64,000 nucleotides of DNA from JAKFWF01 sp031374115 (GCA_031374115.1 JANMNO010000140.1:4637-68636); one strand, 5' to 3'. Counted from the first letter of the stretch, positions 7,716-16,826 are shown. Numbers and translations: made by a program. Notes: a model not told the origin generated them from the letters alone.

Positions 7716-9983
7716 TCAGGCAGCGCAGTGCGATCCCCAGGCCTCGTGCTGACGATGTGCGGTCGGCCGCGAATTGAGGAAGGGGCGGCCGATGGAACTC
7801 CAATCGCGTTGCATGGACGCGTGATCGACTTGGTTGACGATGGCGCCGATGATTTTTGCCGCCGCCGGTCCCAAAGTCTTGATCGCTTCCTTGGCCAACT
7901 GTCTTGGTGTACGGCGCCACGTGGCAACGAAGACAATGCCGTCAACTTGTTGGGCGATGATGCGTGCGTCCACGACTGGCAGAAGTGGAGGCGCATCGAT
8001 CAGGATGACGTCAAACTGGGCCTTGAGTTGCGCCAACACGCGCTTGAACTGCAGGCTTTCGAAGAGGCTTGCCGCGTCGACCATGAAGTCGGGCCGGCGC
8101 GCTGCCGACATTATAAAGAGACCCGCGGTGCGGTCGTGCAGAATGACGTCTTCGATGCTCATGCCGCCGGCAAGCACGTCGATCAAGCCTGCCCGGTCGG
8201 CCAATCCCATAGCATGAGACAGGCCGCCTTTGCGCAAATCCGCGTCGATCAATAGCGTGCGCGCACCGCCGGAGGAGTAGTGAAGGGCAAGGTTGCCCGC
8301 AATCATGGAACGTCCCTCGTTTGGCAAACTCGAGGCGATCAAAATGACCTGCGTTTGGCGCCGGTCGATGCGATTGTCGAGCTCGTGCCTGACGCCGCGC
8401 ATCGCCTCTGCGAAAAGCCCTCGGGGTTCAGCCAACATCAGTCGAACAGCACGCAGTGGATTACTGATCAATGTGTGTGTGGTTTCCGGCCCTGGAATCG
8501 AGCCGAGGTGATCGAGTTCCAGAACGCGCTCGACATCACCCGCCCGGGCAAAGCTGCTCCCACCCATCTCCAGCATGAGCGCCAGGGCCAAGCCGAGCAC
8601 TAGGCCGCCGGCTCCGCCGATGGCGACCAACTGTCTGCGCTTAGGCGCCATCGGATAGAGCGGAACATCGGCTCGCTCGATGATACGAGCATCAGCAAAT
8701 TGCAGTCCTTGCGTTTCGACCGTTTGCTTGTTGCGCGTGAGCAGCGCTTCATAGAGTTGTTTCGAGGCATTGGCCTCGCGCTCTAGCTCGCGCAGTCGCC
8801 ATTGCTTGTCACGCGAGCTTGAAATTTGTCCTTTGAGCTGTTCGAGCCGAACGGTCTGTTCACGTTCCCCATCGCCCGCGACATCGAACTCGGTCTTAAG
8901 GTTCTTGATGATCTTGGTGATCTCGCTGCCAAGCTCTCCCTGCGCCTTCGCAACGTCGGCAGCGATCTTTTGCATTTCAGGATGTTTCGGGCCGTACTTG
9001 GTGCCGGCCTCAGCCTGCTTGCGCAGGGCCTTGGTCAGTTCGTCGCGCAAGAGGCGCACCGTGTTGCTCTGCAATACGTCGGCGAGCGACTCGTTGCCTT
9101 CCCCATCTACCATCATCCGGCGCGCCTGGTCGTAGCGCGCACGCGTAGCACCTGTGCGATTGCGCGCGAGAACCAAGGCTTCCATCTCGCGCGCAAGCTG
9201 GCGATCGACCAGCAGATGTCCATCGGCATCGAAGATATCGTTCTGCGACTTGAAGTGCTCGATAGCGCGCTCGGCAGCCGACACCTTCTCGCGAACAGTT
9301 CGAATTGTTTCATCCAAACGGCCGCTGGCGTCGATCATTGCTTGGGTTTTTTGCTCGATCTGCATCTTGAGGTAGGTGTCGGCGATCGCGTTGGCGATGC
9401 GAGCGGCTTTCAACGGATCGGCCGAGGAGAAGTGAATTTCGATGACGAGTGTCGTGCGCACGCGGACGACCTTCAGGCGTTGCTCGAAGGCGCGGCCAAT
9501 CTCGTCACGTACCGGCTCGAGTGGGGACCCGAGCAGTTCCGCGATCGACATCGGCGCCGATGACCCGGCAACTTCGAAAGGGCTTTGGATCAGCCCAAGG
9601 CGCAATAGAACGGCCTGAAAAGTCGATACGCCGACGAATTCCCGATCGTTCTGCAAGCCCAGCTGATTGATCACGCGGTGCACGATCTGCCTCGATCGAA
9701 TGACTTCGACCTCACTGTCGACAGTCGCCGCGTCGGCCTTAAGGTCCGAAATCACGCCTTTGATGCTGACGATCTCCTTGTGGCGCTGATCGATCTGAAC
9801 AGATGCAACCGCTTCGTAACGATTGGGGATGTTCGCGACCACGGCAGCCGTCAACGCGGCGATGGCGGCAACCGATGCAAGAATGAGCGTCGCGCGCTGA
9901 CGCATGGCGGACATGACTTCGACGAGAGAGAACGCGCTACCGCCACCCTCCTCGTCATCGTCATCTCGTGTCCGCGCAGCCAT
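7716..9983 (-). CDS. Wzc/GumC/ExoP-like polysaccharide co-polymerase with degenerate tyrosine-kinase domain
   Basis: About 755 residues controlling exopolysaccharide chain length and export. Order: a cytoplasmic acidic N-terminus, TM1 (ATLILASVAAIAALTAAVV), a periplasmic Wzz region with long coiled coil and a GNVR-type segment, TM2 (near LVAIGGAGGLVLGLALAL), then a BY-kinase domain with Walker A' LLIDADLRKGG and Walker B FDVILIDAPP. The Walker A is SLPNEGRSM: the usual lysine is arginine (codon at 8310-8312). The C-terminus (PFLNSRPTAHRQHEAWG) has no tyrosine cluster. The ATG at 9983 is preceded by GAAAG and lies 14 bp after the upstream stop. Kinase activity is doubtful; the Wzz role is likely. 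Confidence 0.88.
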   Translation of the reverse strand: MAARTRDDDDEEGGGSAFSLVEVMSAMRQRATLILASVAAIAALTAAVVANIPNRYEAVASVQIDQRHKEIVSIKGVISDLKADAATVDSEVEVIRSRQIVHRVINQLGLQNDREFVGVSTFQAVLLRLGLIQSPFEVAGSSAPMSIAELLGSPLEPVRDEIGRAFEQRLKVVRVRTTLVIEIHFSSADPLKAARIANAIADTYLKMQIEQKTQAMIDASGRLDETIRTVREKVSAAERAIEHFKSQNDIFDADGHLLVDRQLAREMEALVLARNRTGATRARYDQARRMMVDGEGNESLADVLQSNTVRLLRDELTKALRKQAEAGTKYGPKHPEMQKIAADVAKAQGELGSEITKIIKNLKTEFDVAGDGEREQTVRLEQLKGQISSSRDKQWRLRELEREANASKQLYEALLTRNKQTVETQGLQFADARIIERADVPLYPMAPKRRQLVAIGGAGGLVLGLALALMLEMGGSSFARAGDVERVLELDHLGSIPGPETTHTLISNPLRAVRLMLAEPRGLFAEAMRGVRHELDNRIDRRQTQVILIASSLPNEGRSMIAGNLALHYSSGGARTLLIDADLRKGGLSHAMGLADRAGLIDVLAGGMSIEDVILHDRTAGLFIMSAARRPDFMVDAASLFESLQFKRVLAQLKAQFDVILIDAPPLLPVVDARIIAQQVDGIVFVATWRRTPRQLAKEAIKTLGPAAAKIIGAIVNQVDHASMQRDWSSIGRPFLNSRPTAHRQHEAWGSHCAA

Positions 9984-9997
9984 CTTTCGTTCGACTC

Positions 9998-11356
9998 TTA
10001 GAAACGCAGTTTCGTGCTCAGCCAAATCCGGTTGCGGTTCATGTTGTCTTCTTCGATGTTCGAACTCTGCGTCTGATGCTCATACGCAACCGAAAACAAC
10101 CAATTTTTCGTGTGATAATAATCCGCGCCGACGCGACCGATCATCACCTGGTCGCGGCGCCGCTCACCGAAGAACTCCGACTCGCGATATTCACCTCCTA
10201 AAGTGAACACCAGGTTTCTAAGGACCTCATATTCGACCCTGAAGGCAATCGAGTTATCCAGACGGCCGCCGGGCGCCTCGCTCTCGACGCCTTCGGCATA
10301 TGTGCGGCGAGCGCTCAAATAGGCGGTTATGAGTTGGGTCGGCAACCATTGGATCTCGCCTTCCAGGATGACATTGCCAGCCGTCCGCAGTTGTCGGCTG
10401 TCGTAATCGCGCAGGCCGTAGCCGCCAAGAAGACGCCACCGCAGCAGCGGACTTATCTCTGCTGCAATGCCGGCTATCGCCTCGTAACCATTGGCGGAAT
10501 AGTCGAGCACGGTAGCTCCGTAATTGGACTGGCGCAGAGTTCGTAGTTTGGCTTGGATCTCGTAGCCGGGCGAAAATCGGTAACCCAGCATCGCATGGGC
10601 CGACGCGACTTGGGTGTCGCGAACGTCCTGATCGATGTTGGTGCCATCGCGTGCCTTTACATCTTGGAAGTCCCATCGCTCGATACCGGCACTGAAGCTG
10701 GCGTACATCCGCCCCGCGTCACGTTTCAATCCGAGGATCACTTTGTTATGAAATACAGCGGTCTTTTGGAGAGCATTTCTTGGTGCGTCGGGGGCGGCCC
10801 GGTCCTCATGGTCGAGGGCAGAGAGGACGCTCAGCGCCAATGTGTGTGCGTGGTCGAAGTGTAGTGCGCCATCCATGGCGAAGCGGACGTCGGTCGTGTT
10901 GAGTTCGTTATTCTTCACATATTCGGTCTGCCGCGCGCCGATCGCAAAATCGAGGATGTGACGCGGCAAGTCGGACTTCACGCGAACGACCGGTACGATT
11001 TCGAAGCGCACGTCGGAGGTGCGGTTCTTACTGGTGGCATAGATGTTGTCGTCGAAAACGACCGTCGTGCCGAGCGATGGATAGAGGAGATAATTGCCGG
11101 TCCTAACGCCGTCGGGAAGGTACAGCTTGCGGTCGCGGTCGATGACGCGCTCGGCGCCGTAGCGCTTGATGTTATCCCAATGTCGTAAGCTTTCACCAAA
11201 CGCGATGGTGCTATCGCGCCCCAGTCCTTCGCTGCCGAGGTCCAGCGCATAGGTGCGGGTCGACAGAGCAATAGCTGCGAGTATGGCGATGATCGCCGTC
11301 GGCCACCGCGCGCGCGCAGCTTGGCGGCTCGGTGCACTGTGCGATCCTTGGTTCAA
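9998..11356 (-). CDS. Outer-membrane beta-barrel protein of the exopolysaccharide cluster
   Basis: A 452-residue exported protein with a signal segment (AIIAILAAIALSTRTYA) and many short alternating amphipathic strands, ending in WLSTKLRF, a terminal-aromatic strand typical of outer-membrane barrels. It resembles the putative beta-barrel porin 2 (BBP2) proteins often found in polysaccharide loci, and may pass polymer or support the export channel. The likely start is a TTG whose last two bases overlap the TGA of the Wza-like gene; no other start precedes the signal segment. Lies between the export lipoprotein and the co-polymerase genes. Confidence 0.75.
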   Translation of the reverse strand: MNQGSHSAPSRQAARARWPTAIIAILAAIALSTRTYALDLGSEGLGRDSTIAFGESLRHWDNIKRYGAERVIDRDRKLYLPDGVRTGNYLLYPSLGTTVVFDDNIYATSKNRTSDVRFEIVPVVRVKSDLPRHILDFAIGARQTEYVKNNELNTTDVRFAMDGALHFDHAHTLALSVLSALDHEDRAAPDAPRNALQKTAVFHNKVILGLKRDAGRMYASFSAGIERWDFQDVKARDGTNIDQDVRDTQVASAHAMLGYRFSPGYEIQAKLRTLRQSNYGATVLDYSANGYEAIAGIAAEISPLLRWRLLGGYGLRDYDSRQLRTAGNVILEGEIQWLPTQLITAYLSARRTYAEGVESEAPGGRLDNSIAFRVEYEVLRNLVFTLGGEYRESEFFGERRRDQVMIGRVGADYYHTKNWLFSVAYEHQTQSSNIEEDNMNRNRIWLSTKLRF

Positions 11357-11955
11357 AAGAAACGCTCAGGAACGCGGATGTTGTCGCCGGGCAGAACGTC
11401 GATATCAGCTGGCAGAGCGACCTTTACCTGAGCTGCCGATCCCTCGCGCACCAGGATCACGAATGCTTCGTTTGCTCGATACGTATAGCCACCCGCGACC
11501 GCGATTGCGTCGCGTAGTTTTAATCCGTTCTTATACGGGAATTCGCCGCCGCTGCGTACCTCGCCGTGAATGTAGATTGGACGGAAGTTCACGACCTCGA
11601 TCGAAACTTTGGGATTTGTCAGATAACCTTCGCTGAGTTTGCGGCGGACAGTGTCGCGGAACTCGGCGATCGGACGGCCTTTCGCTGGAATTTCGCCAAC
11701 GAGGGGCACGGGTACGTTGCCGGTGGCGTTTACGTCGTAAACGCCCGACATGTCGGCTTCACCGAAGATCGTGAGCTTGATCTTGTCGCCAACACCTAGG
11801 CGATAGATCCGTGACAATTCAACGGGGCCTGGATTGTTGGTGAACATAACATCGGGCGCCGAATTTTTGTCTGCACAAGCGCCGATGGCGACCGTAACCA
11901 CCAGGGCTGCGATCGTCATCAAGGCTCGTACATGAGGCGAGCTACGCAACAACAT
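11353..11955 (-). CDS. Wza/GumB-like polysaccharide export lipoprotein
   Basis: A 200-residue outer-membrane export protein. It has a lipoprotein-type signal ending VAIGAC (Cys at about 27), then a Poly_export domain (YRLGVGDKIKLTIFGE, NVPVPLVGEIPAKG) and a SLBB domain (FRPIYIHGEVRSGG, GLKLRDAIAVAGG). This matches the short Wza/GumB/KpsD class. First gene of the minus-strand polysaccharide run, so the 216-bp region to 12171 should hold its promoter. Start is the ATG at 11955; the ribosome site is weak (ttgag). Confidence 0.9.
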   Translation of the reverse strand: MLLRSSPHVRALMTIAALVVTVAIGACADKNSAPDVMFTNNPGPVELSRIYRLGVGDKIKLTIFGEADMSGVYDVNATGNVPVPLVGEIPAKGRPIAEFRDTVRRKLSEGYLTNPKVSIEVVNFRPIYIHGEVRSGGEFPYKNGLKLRDAIAVAGGYTYRANEAFVILVREGSAAQVKVALPADIDVLPGDNIRVPERFF

Positions 11956-12171
11956 AAGCTCAAGCCGTTCGGTTCGAAGAAACTAAGCGGCAGACAGAAC
12001 CCGACGAACTTTGGATCCCCCGCCTTACCCACAGCAAACCTCTTTCGCGTTAAAACGTAGTAAACATCTGCAATTTGGAGATAATCTAATTGTTCTCGTT
12101 AGCTCGCCGTTCAGTCATTCGCTTTACGGTGATTTTCGATTTGAACTGGGATGCTTGCCGGAGCGAGACGC

Positions 12172-12858
12172 GTGACGAGTGATGCAGTTGCGGCGGCCGA
12201 CGAAGGTTTGGCCCGTTTCTACGCTGGCAAGCAGCAGAGCTATTTCAACGGCGCGCGCGCCGACTTCGTCGCACGTCTACCGCTCGATCCGACGGCGCGC
12301 ATTCTAGAAGTTGGCTGCGGCACCGGCGCCACAGGAGCTCTAGCGCTGTGCCACGGCCGGGCCAGTCATTACACCGGCGTAGAACTTTTCGAGGGCGCAG
12401 CGGAACAGGCTCGGCATCTGCTTAACGAAGTCCTCGTCGGCGACGTCGAAAAGCTCGCATTCCCGTGGCAACCATGCGCGTTCGATGCACTCATTCTGTC
12501 CGAGGTGCTCGAGCATCTGGTCGAACCTTGGGTTGTCCTGGAACGCTTGCGGCCTTTCCTGCGGGCGGGCGCCATGGTGCTCGCTAGTTCGCCCAATATC
12601 TCACATTGGCGTGTTGTTCGCGAGTTGGCGCAAGGCCGGTTCCACTTGGCCGATCAGGGCGTATTCGATCGCACACATATGCGGTGGTTCACGCCGGACA
12701 CTTTCGCGGCAATGTTCGAGCGCGCGGGCTACGAGGTGCTGAACGTCGAGCCGGTCACGCCGTTTTCCGAGCGTACGAAGTTGATCTCGAGGCTGACGCA
12801 AGGTCGGTGGGATCACCTGTTCATGACGCAGATCTGCCTGGAAGCCCGGCGCCGTTAG
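12172..12858 (+). CDS. SAM-dependent class I methyltransferase
   Basis: About 228 residues with a SAM-binding motif I ILEVGCGTGATG, an acidic motif II (YTGVELFEG) and the segment FDALILSEVLEHLVEPW typical of UbiG/Methyltransf_11-like enzymes. The substrate is unknown; divergence from the polysaccharide genes suggests a sugar or lipid-linked intermediate, but that is inference. GTG at 12172 is preferred because GGAG lies 8 nt upstream; an in-frame ATG at 12151 without a ribosome site would add 7 residues. Confidence 0.82.
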   Translation: MTSDAVAAADEGLARFYAGKQQSYFNGARADFVARLPLDPTARILEVGCGTGATGALALCHGRASHYTGVELFEGAAEQARHLLNEVLVGDVEKLAFPWQPCAFDALILSEVLEHLVEPWVVLERLRPFLRAGAMVLASSPNISHWRVVRELAQGRFHLADQGVFDRTHMRWFTPDTFAAMFERAGYEVLNVEPVTPFSERTKLISRLTQGRWDHLFMTQICLEARRR

Positions 12859-12870
12859 TCGCATGCCACT

Positions 12871-13248
12871 TCAGCTTCTGAATACGGTCGCAATGCCGTG
12901 CACGATGTCGTACTCGCACTGCACGCTCGACAAACGGTCGGCAGTATTCAGATACAGATAGGGATTGCGATAGCGCGCGCTCCACATCAGATCGTCGACC
13001 TGCCAGAACCACACATCGAGATCGCTCTTGCCAATGACGACTCGCACCTCGGCAGGTTTTGCCCAAACGCCGACGTTGGCGACGAGGCCATGGTTGCGTG
13101 GATCTTTTTGGCATGCGGCGACCGCACGTTCGCGGTAAGCATTGATCAGGACGTCCTTGGTGCCACTACGGAATAAATACTCCTGAGCTCCGACTTTCGT
13201 TGCCGCAAGCAGGGCAAGCATCGATACGGCCGCTTTCATGTACGTCAT
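12871..13248 (-). CDS. Hypothetical small periplasmic protein
   Basis: About 125 residues beginning MTYMKAAVSMLALLAATKVGAQ, a clear Sec signal peptide with likely cleavage after VGA. Mature part has two cysteines (AACQKD, VQCEYD) that could form a disulfide, and a Trp-rich stretch DVWFWQVDDLMW. No family recognised. The start at 13248 has AGGAGAG upstream; a further upstream start is unlikely. It converges with the methyltransferase (12 bp between stops). Confidence 0.6.
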   Translation of the reverse strand: MTYMKAAVSMLALLAATKVGAQEYLFRSGTKDVLINAYRERAVAACQKDPRNHGLVANVGVWAKPAEVRVVIGKSDLDVWFWQVDDLMWSARYRNPYLYLNTADRLSSVQCEYDIVHGIATVFRS

Positions 13249-13325
13249 GCAACTCTCTCCTGGCGACCTTTCCAATGTCAACGAACGCGGTGAACAAAGC
13301 GTTAGGATCGGTGTAGTTTGGCTGT

Positions 13326-14252
13326 ATGCGATTTACCCTCAAACAGCTGACCTATTTTGCCGCCGCCGCCGAGGCGGGCACGGTTATTGGAGCCGCAGGG
13401 AAGGTTCGCATATCTCCGCCATCGATTTCGAGTGCGATTGCGCAACTGGAGCAGGTGTTCGGCGTGCAGTTGTTCGTTCGCCATCACGCTCAAGGTTTGA
13501 CATTGACGCCGGCGGGTCAGTCGTTCCTGAGGGCCGTAAAGCTATTCCTGCAGCAGGCTGAAGAACTGCAGCAGATGGCGGGCGACCTTTCAGATCGGAT
13601 CGCCGGTCCGTTGAGCCTTGGCTGCCTCGTAACGCTCGCGCCAATGCTCTTGCCCGATCTGTGCTTGGGTTTTGAAGCCGAGCATCCGGCAGTTACCATC
13701 GACATCACCGAAGGCCACCATCAGGAATTGATCGAGAAATTGCGGCGAGCGGAGATCAGCGCGTGCCTGACTTATGATCTCGCCGTGCCCGACGATGTTG
13801 CCTTCGAACGGCTTGTCACTTTGCATCCGCATGCACTTCTCAGTGCCAGCGATCCATTGTGCAAGCGGAAAGCTCTGGAACTTGCCGGCATTATCGGCCG
13901 GCCATTCATCCTGCTGGATTTGCCGTCCAGCGGCGATTACTTCATGTCGATTTTTGCCAAGGCTGGATTGAAGCCGAACATTCGCGCACGCTCCCGGTCG
14001 CCGGACGTCGTTCGCAGTATGGTTGCCGAGGGCCACGGATATTCTATCGCCAACGTCAGGCCTTTGAACCGGTTTTCTCTAACGGGCCGTGAACTCGCCT
14101 ACGTGCCGCTGGCAGGCGACCACGCACCGTCGATCCTCGGCATCGCTACCTTGCGTGACCTCCGGCCGACGCGCTTGATCGACGCGTTTATCGAGCGGTG
14201 CCGGCAAAGGGTCAGCGAGTTGGGCATTCCGGGGATGGGAACGTTGCCGTAG
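13326..14252 (+). CDS. LysR-family transcriptional regulator
   Basis: 308 residues. The N-terminal winged helix reads LKQLTYFAAAAEAGTVIGAA then ISPPSISSAIAQLEQVFGVQLFVR, the classic LysR HTH, followed by a periplasmic-binding-fold effector domain (DITEGHHQELIEKLRRAEIS, VVRSMVAEGHGYSIAN). It lies 99 bp upstream of, and in the same direction as, the flavin reductase/HpaB operon, so it likely controls that operon in response to a pathway substrate. The effector is unknown. Confidence 0.9.
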   Translation: MRFTLKQLTYFAAAAEAGTVIGAAGKVRISPPSISSAIAQLEQVFGVQLFVRHHAQGLTLTPAGQSFLRAVKLFLQQAEELQQMAGDLSDRIAGPLSLGCLVTLAPMLLPDLCLGFEAEHPAVTIDITEGHHQELIEKLRRAEISACLTYDLAVPDDVAFERLVTLHPHALLSASDPLCKRKALELAGIIGRPFILLDLPSSGDYFMSIFAKAGLKPNIRARSRSPDVVRSMVAEGHGYSIANVRPLNRFSLTGRELAYVPLAGDHAPSILGIATLRDLRPTRLIDAFIERCRQRVSELGIPGMGTLP

Positions 14253-14273
14253 TTGATTTATTAAAACTGACGC

Positions 14274-14296
14274 AAAACAGATAAAAGAAATGTTTT
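14274..14296. promoter_or_regulatory. Inverted repeat AAAACA-N11-TGTTTT, candidate operator
   Basis: In the AT-rich gap between the LysR gene and the flavin reductase, AAAACA (14274-14279) and TGTTTT (14291-14296) are exact inverted copies separated by 11 bases. Position suits a LysR-type or promoter-proximal operator for the downstream operon. It does not match the usual T-N11-A LysR box orientation, so the assignment is weak. Confidence 0.3.
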
Positions 14297-14351
14297 ACTG
14301 AGCTTCGCCGGTCGCCTAGATCTTCATTCGGCGCCGGTGAGGAGGTCCATC

Positions 14352-14867
14352 ATGCTAACGAACGTTGCCACCACTGTTCACCGCGACGCTTTCGTCGGCG
14401 CGATGGGGAGCGTTGCCACCGGCGTGTCGATCGTCTCTACGGAGGGGCCGGCGGGGCGCTTTGCGATGACCGTTAGTGCATTCAGCTCCGTATCCGCCGA
14501 ACCGCCGACGGTTCTAGCGTGCATAAATCGAAGCAGCCCACTGGTCGATGCGATTCGCCGCAACGGCGTCTTTTGCGTCAACGTTCTCGGCGCCAGTCAA
14601 TCGGCAATAGCCGATCGTTTTGCCGGTCGCCCGCGCGTCGGTGCTGCCTATGATTTCAACTGCGCCACCTGGGGTGTTCTAGCGACCGGTGCACCCAGGC
14701 TCATCGATGCAGCGGCAGCATTCGATTGCGACTTCGATAGCTCGGTCGACCACGGAACCCACCTTGTTATCTTTGGCCGCGTCGTGGCCGTTGCCGATGG
14801 CGCATCGCAAGCACTCGTTTACGCACGCCGCAACTACGGCCGCCCGCATCTCATCGCTGCCGAGTAA
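14352..14867 (+). CDS. Flavin reductase (HpaC-like) partner of the monooxygenase
   Basis: About 171 residues of the flavin_reductase/FMN-binding split-barrel family. It shows FVGAMGSVATGVSIVST near the N-terminus, FAMTVSAFSSVSAEPPTVLACINRSS in two parts, GVFCVNVLGA and the C-terminal strand of the family. It supplies reduced flavin to the HpaB oxygenase encoded 30 bp downstream. The ATG at 14352 follows a perfect GGAGG (14341-14345, 6-nt spacing), so the GTG at 14337 is not used. Confidence 0.88.
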   Translation: MLTNVATTVHRDAFVGAMGSVATGVSIVSTEGPAGRFAMTVSAFSSVSAEPPTVLACINRSSPLVDAIRRNGVFCVNVLGASQSAIADRFAGRPRVGAAYDFNCATWGVLATGAPRLIDAAAAFDCDFDSSVDHGTHLVIFGRVVAVADGASQALVYARRNYGRPHLIAAE

Positions 14868-14897
14868 TCCGTTACCTGATCAGAGGGATACAATCGC

Positions 14898-16373
14898 ATG
14901 ATCCGCACCGGCCAACAGTATCGCGATAGCATTCGCGACGGACGCCAGGTCTACATCAACGGCGAGCGCGTCAAGGATGTGACCACGCATCCGATGTTCA
15001 AGCCGCTGGTCGATATCCGCGCGCGAATCTACGACATGCAGCACGATGCCGCTACCCGCGACGTGATGGCTTGGACCGACCCGCAAAGCGGCGACGTCAA
15101 CGCCGTCAACGCGCAATTGCCTTTCACCAAAGAGCATTGGGAAGCAAAGCGCCTGGCCACCGATACCGTGCTTCGTGAAATAGGTGGCGTGGTCACGCGC
15201 GTGGGCGACGAGACGGTCGGCGAAATGTGGTCGCTGTACGACGGTACTGAGGTGCTCAACGAGATCGACCCGCAATTCGGCGTCAACATCAAACGGCACA
15301 TCGAGCGCGTCGAAAAGGAAGACCCGTTCCACGTTTCGGCCAATACCGATCCCAAGGGCGACCGCTCCAAGCGTCCGCAAGATCAAGATCCAGATATGCT
15401 GCTGCATGTTGTCAGGGAAACCGCGGCTGGCATCGTTGTGCGCGGCGCGAAGTACGAGACGGCAGCGGCCTACGCCAACCAGGCCTTTACCAAGCCGACG
15501 ATCGCCAACTGGGGCAACGAGGCGATGAGCGACTACGCCGTCGGCTTTATTTGCGACCTGGGCTCGCCCAATCTTAAATTCATCTGCCGTACCGGTTTTG
15601 CCGGCCGCGCCTGCGCCGAAGATTACCCATTGTCGAACAAGTTCGACGAAGTCGACACGCTGGTGATTTTCGATGATGTACTGATCCCGTGGGAAAACGT
15701 GTTGTTCTACCGGCATACCAAGGCCACGACGTTCATTCGAGCGACGCTGCATCGCTATTCGGCGTTTGCCTACGTGCAACGTAATCAGCACTTCGCCGAC
15801 ATGCTGATCGGGGCGGCATTGCTCAACGCGCGGCAAACGGGGCTCGACAAGCAGCAGCCGGTACAGGAGAAACTTGCCGAACTTGCTTGCTATCGCGAAG
15901 GCATCAACGCGCATTTGACGGCCGCCATCGCCACCGCCGAGCGATCACCGATGGGCCTGATGATGCCGAACCAATCGCTGCTCTATACCGGTCGCGTTCT
16001 GGCCTGCTCGCAGATGCACCAGATGATGCACATCGCGCGGGAGTTGTGCGGTGGTCAGGTATGCGTGACACCCGACGTCGCGAGCTTCCGCCATCCGGAG
16101 ACCAAGCCGTGGCTCGATAAGTTCTACACGATCAATGACAATTGGGCGGCTGAGGATCGCCGCAAGCTGCTCGCTTATGCGCGCGATCTTTTAAATTCGG
16201 ATTACGCCGGGCACCGATTGACGTTCACCATGTTCGCGCAGGCGCCGCACTTCGCGCACCTCGCCGCCGTGCACCGCAACTTCGATTGGGAAAACGCTGC
16301 GGCGATCGCCAAAAAAGCCGCTGGATTGTCAGATCAGATAAATGCGAAACCCGTTCTGAAAGCGGCTGAGTGA
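14898..16373 (+). CDS. HpaB-family FADH2-dependent aromatic monooxygenase, oxygenase component
   Basis: 491 residues, the usual HpaB length. The N-terminus GQQYRDSIRDGRQVYINGERV is typical, as are HPMFKPLVDI, a central acyl-CoA-dehydrogenase-like helical region with VIFDDVLIPWENVLFYR, and CGGQVCVTPDVASF near residue 385. The family uses reduced FAD and O2 to hydroxylate phenols such as 4-hydroxyphenylacetate. The neighbours (Rid-family, DUF1028, ketopantoate-reductase-like) are not those of the homoprotocatechuate pathway, so the substrate is probably a different, perhaps nitrogen-bearing, aromatic. AGAGG lies upstream of the ATG. Confidence 0.88.
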   Translation: MIRTGQQYRDSIRDGRQVYINGERVKDVTTHPMFKPLVDIRARIYDMQHDAATRDVMAWTDPQSGDVNAVNAQLPFTKEHWEAKRLATDTVLREIGGVVTRVGDETVGEMWSLYDGTEVLNEIDPQFGVNIKRHIERVEKEDPFHVSANTDPKGDRSKRPQDQDPDMLLHVVRETAAGIVVRGAKYETAAAYANQAFTKPTIANWGNEAMSDYAVGFICDLGSPNLKFICRTGFAGRACAEDYPLSNKFDEVDTLVIFDDVLIPWENVLFYRHTKATTFIRATLHRYSAFAYVQRNQHFADMLIGAALLNARQTGLDKQQPVQEKLAELACYREGINAHLTAAIATAERSPMGLMMPNQSLLYTGRVLACSQMHQMMHIARELCGGQVCVTPDVASFRHPETKPWLDKFYTINDNWAAEDRRKLLAYARDLLNSDYAGHRLTFTMFAQAPHFAHLAAVHRNFDWENAAAIAKKAAGLSDQINAKPVLKAAE

Positions 16374-16412
16374 ATGCTGGGCTCCGCGATTTCCCGAAGC
16401 TAGGTCAACCAC

Positions 16413-16826
16413 ATGATCCACACCCGCATCCGGCCGTTCAATACGAAGAAATCCTATCCAGAGCAAAAGCTCGACAACGATCTGGCGCAGGCGGTGGTAG
16501 CGCGTGGTACCTATGTGTTCCTGCGTGGACAATGCCCGCAGGACCTCGACACGGCAGCCAATGTCGGCGTTGGCGATCCGACCGCGCAAGCGCACAAGGT
16601 GATGCAGAACATCCGTCAGCTCATCGACGAGTGCGGCGCCAGGATGGAGCACATCACCAAGCTCGTCGTTTATTTGACCGATATTCGGCATCGCGAGGCG
16701 GTCTACCTTGTGATGGGCGAATACATTCGTGGCGTGCATCCGGTTTGCACCGGGCTTGTGGTGGTGGCCCTTGCTCGTCCAGAATGGCTCGTAGAGATCG
16801 ATGCCACCGCCGTTATTCCGGATTGA
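16413..16826 (+). CDS. RidA/YjgF-family protein lacking the usual active-site arginine
   Basis: 137 residues with the YjgF/YER057c fold: VARGTYVFLRGQCPQD, MQNIRQLIDECGARMEHITKLVVYLTD, and ARPEWLVEIDATAVI at the end. Archetypal RidA deaminates reactive enamine/imine intermediates using an Arg in a PARS motif; here the equivalent stretch is HPVCTGL, with Cys in that place, so it belongs to another Rid subgroup. Third gene of the HpaB run (39 bp after HpaB, 13 bp before DUF1028). It may handle an unstable product of the monooxygenase. Confidence 0.85.
   Translation: MIHTRIRPFNTKKSYPEQKLDNDLAQAVVARGTYVFLRGQCPQDLDTAANVGVGDPTAQAHKVMQNIRQLIDECGARMEHITKLVVYLTDIRHREAVYLVMGEYIRGVHPVCTGLVVVALARPEWLVEIDATAVIPD

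Noticed and set aside
12070..12095. Partly symmetric AGATAATCT string in the divergent region before the polysaccharide genes
   Set aside because: Outer arms are unequal in spacing and there is no second copy; not enough to call an operator.
14337..14351. GTG start five codons upstream for the flavin reductase
   Set aside because: The GGAGG sits inside these codons and is correctly spaced for the ATG at 14352.
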